Assembly: GCA_024743115.1 (NCBI GenBank)
Contig: JANSXC010000015.1
Coordinates: forward strand, 62,001-126,000
From: a bacterium
GTDB taxonomy: Bacteria > Planctomycetota > UBA1135 > UBA2386
DNA: 64,000 bases
Direction of reading: 5' to 3'
Shown: positions 62,825-64,000 of the stretch, piece by piece
How positions within the stretch are numbered: the stretch's first letter is position 1
Layout of the letters: each line of letters begins with the position of its first letter
Program-made: the position numbers and the translations under genes
Notes under the pieces: generated by a model
Databases searched by the model: none
Told to the model about the DNA's origin: nothing
Seen by the model: only the letters and a program-made list of their open reading frames with translations

Positions 62825-64000
62825 TGGGGGTCACCGAGATGTTGTCGAGATAGACGCGGAAGCGGCTTTGTGGCGTGAAGCCGTAGACGCCGGGCGAGCC
62901 GTGGCGGTTGACGCGCGGGACCTGGACCTCGAGCGTCCAGGCTTCGGGTTCGGGCTGATCGCGCTGCCATGCTTTGGCGCGCACGACACCGGAGCCATCG
63001 GGGTTGACGTCGACGCGGCTCTTGAGGGTGTACCAGGTCTTTGGCTGCCACCGGAAGCGCACGCTCTCCTTGAGCAGCTCTTCGTTCGACGTGATCTCGA
63101 GCTTCTGGTGGTTGCCCTTGAGCACGGCGAGGTAGCGCTGGTTGATGATGCCTGGGTTGGACTTGATGCGGCGGTTGCCGTCGGTGCGAACGTCCGCTTG
63201 CACGGTGTAGTTCGCCATGTCCGGGTGCCCGATCATGGTGATCGTGCGTTGGAACAGCGGTCGGTCGAGCGTCCGGGCGAGGACCTTGCTGCCGTCGACC
63301 TCGCGGACCTCCCACTTGAGGTTGGCGCCGATCCAGTGCTGCGGCGGCTTCGCGAACATCGCGCCGGTCTCCTTCGGGTGTGGCGCGAGCCGGTAGTCGT
63401 CGAAGTTCTCGCTGTAGGGCGCGTCCGCGACGATGCGCAGCCTGGCCTGGCCGCTGAGGCCGTTCATGGAGCCCTTCAGGAACCCCGCCATCGGCGTCGC
63501 ATCGCGGGCGACCGTGAGCTTGCCGCTCGCGTCGATCGTGACGCCCGGGGTGAGCTTGCCCGACCAGGTCACGTCGCTGCCGGCCAGATCGTCGACCGTG
63601 CGGCCGAGTTGGTCGACCGAGCGACCGCGGAACTGCACGCTATCGCCCTGGCGGATGACGATGTCGGCCGGAATCACCATCAGGTCGGTCGCGTCGCCGA
63701 CGTCGAGTACCTCCGGTTCCGCCTTCTTCGGGGCAGTCGCGCCACCGGGGCCCGCGAAGCAGTAGAGCGCCGTCGTCGTATGGACGTAGACCCGGCCGTT
63801 GCAGATCGCGGGCGCGCCGAGGCAGTTGCCCTCGAGCTGCAGCTCGGCGGTGATGTCGACGCCCGCATCCGAAGGCTCGATGACGAAGAACTTACCGTTG
63901 TTCATCGGTACCCAGAGCCGACCGTCGCCGTAGGCCGGCGACGCGTGGATCTGGTCGGGCGCGAGCTTCTGGTGCCAGAGCTTCTTGCCGGTGTCGGCGT
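62817..64000 (-). CDS. PQQ-like propeller protein with C-terminal LamG/DUF1080-like domain, 5'-truncated
   Basis: The frame is open to the right window edge; the ATG at 63905 is internal, because TGKKLWHQKLAPDQIHASPAYGDGRLWV precedes it in frame. The visible N-part is the last propeller blades (NGKFFVIEPSDAG, GAPAICNGRVYVHTTTALYCF). A linker with PADIVIRQGDSVQFRGRSVDQLG (Ig-like) follows, then a beta-sandwich of about 190 residues (YSENFDDYRLAPHPKE, MIGHPDMANYTVQADVRTDG, PKTWYTLKSRVDVNPDGSG, RVYLDNISVTPNE) resembling concanavalin-like sugar-binding domains. First visible gene of the long operon. The N-terminus lies outside the window. Confidence 0.85.
   Translation of the reverse strand, partial: ADTGKKLWHQKLAPDQIHASPAYGDGRLWVPMNNGKFFVIEPSDAGVDITAELQLEGNCLGAPAICNGRVYVHTTTALYCFAGPGGATAPKKAEPEVLDVGDATDLMVIPADIVIRQGDSVQFRGRSVDQLGRTVDDLAGSDVTWSGKLTPGVTIDASGKLTVARDATPMAGFLKGSMNGLSGQARLRIVADAPYSENFDDYRLAPHPKETGAMFAKPPQHWIGANLKWEVREVDGSKVLARTLDRPLFQRTITMIGHPDMANYTVQADVRTDGNRRIKSNPGIINQRYLAVLKGNHQKLEITSNEELLKESVRFRWQPKTWYTLKSRVDVNPDGSGVVRAKAWQRDQPEPEAWTLEVQVPRVNRHGSPGVYGFTPQSRFRVYLDNISVTPNE

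Overview
The window is high-GC, densely coded bacterial DNA that most likely belongs to a planctomycete (Planctomycetota). This is inferred from gene content, not from a marker phylogeny. Indicators are several large secreted proteins sharing an uncharacterised C-terminal beta-rich module, many PQQ-like beta-propeller proteins, a formylglycine-type sulfatase, a TIGR02999-type sigma factor coupled to a Ser/Thr kinase, and several ECF sigma/anti-sigma pairs. I saw no rRNA, tRNA, CRISPR array or insertion sequence. 4-bp ATGA/GTGA start-stop overlaps recur throughout, so translational coupling is a major theme.

Layout. 1-7.9 kb (+): secreted proteins, comprising two tandem paralogues (the first cut by the window edge), an SGNH-hydrolase-like protein, and an 833-residue repeat protein built as A-B-C-A-B-C. 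8-13.6 kb: an RNA-repair locus. rtcR (sigma-54 activator) runs leftward, translationally coupled to a beta-propeller lipoprotein. rtcB, an unknown 129-residue helical protein and rtcA run rightward from a near-consensus sigma-54 promoter. 13.6-18.4 kb: an EEP-family nuclease/phosphatase lipoprotein, a sigma factor plus Ser/Thr kinase pair, and a secreted protein with two PPC-like repeats. 18.4-25.8 kb: DUF4287/DUF5655 protein, YczE-like membrane protein, sulfatase lipoprotein, outer-membrane barrel, a decayed choice-of-anchor I gene, a TIGR01777 epimerase, and an ECF sigma/anti-sigma pair. 26-35.5 kb: secreted propeller protein, ABC-F ATPase, trpS, nitroreductase, two exported proteins, then an ECF sigma, anti-sigma and PDZ protein cassette.

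35.5-43.8 kb (-): a Laminin-B-domain secreted protein, then a compact seven-gene envelope cluster. In transcription order it holds a toroid-like lipoprotein, a small Cys-rich exported protein followed by a perfect 12-bp hairpin, a C39-peptidase-like protein without its catalytic residues, a lipoprotein with a C-terminal membrane anchor, a multi-domain CarboxypepD_reg-like protein, and two membrane proteins recalling an HTTM pair. I recognise no described system in this set, and it is my best candidate for something new.

43.8-44.55 kb holds gene relics. From 44.55 kb to the right edge lies a leftward run of 14 closely spaced genes. These are two PQQ-like propellers at the window edge (one partial), a DUF3311/sodium:solute symporter pair, a LuxE/PaaK-like acid-activating enzyme, an aldehyde dehydrogenase, an iron alcohol dehydrogenase, a parvulin-PQQ-propeller fusion, a GT4 glycosyltransferase, an EamA-like protein, a LolD/FtsX-type ABC transporter and two more PQQ-like propellers. 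The first half reads as uptake of a carboxylate and its conversion through aldehyde to alcohol, or the reverse. The second half looks devoted to the cell envelope.
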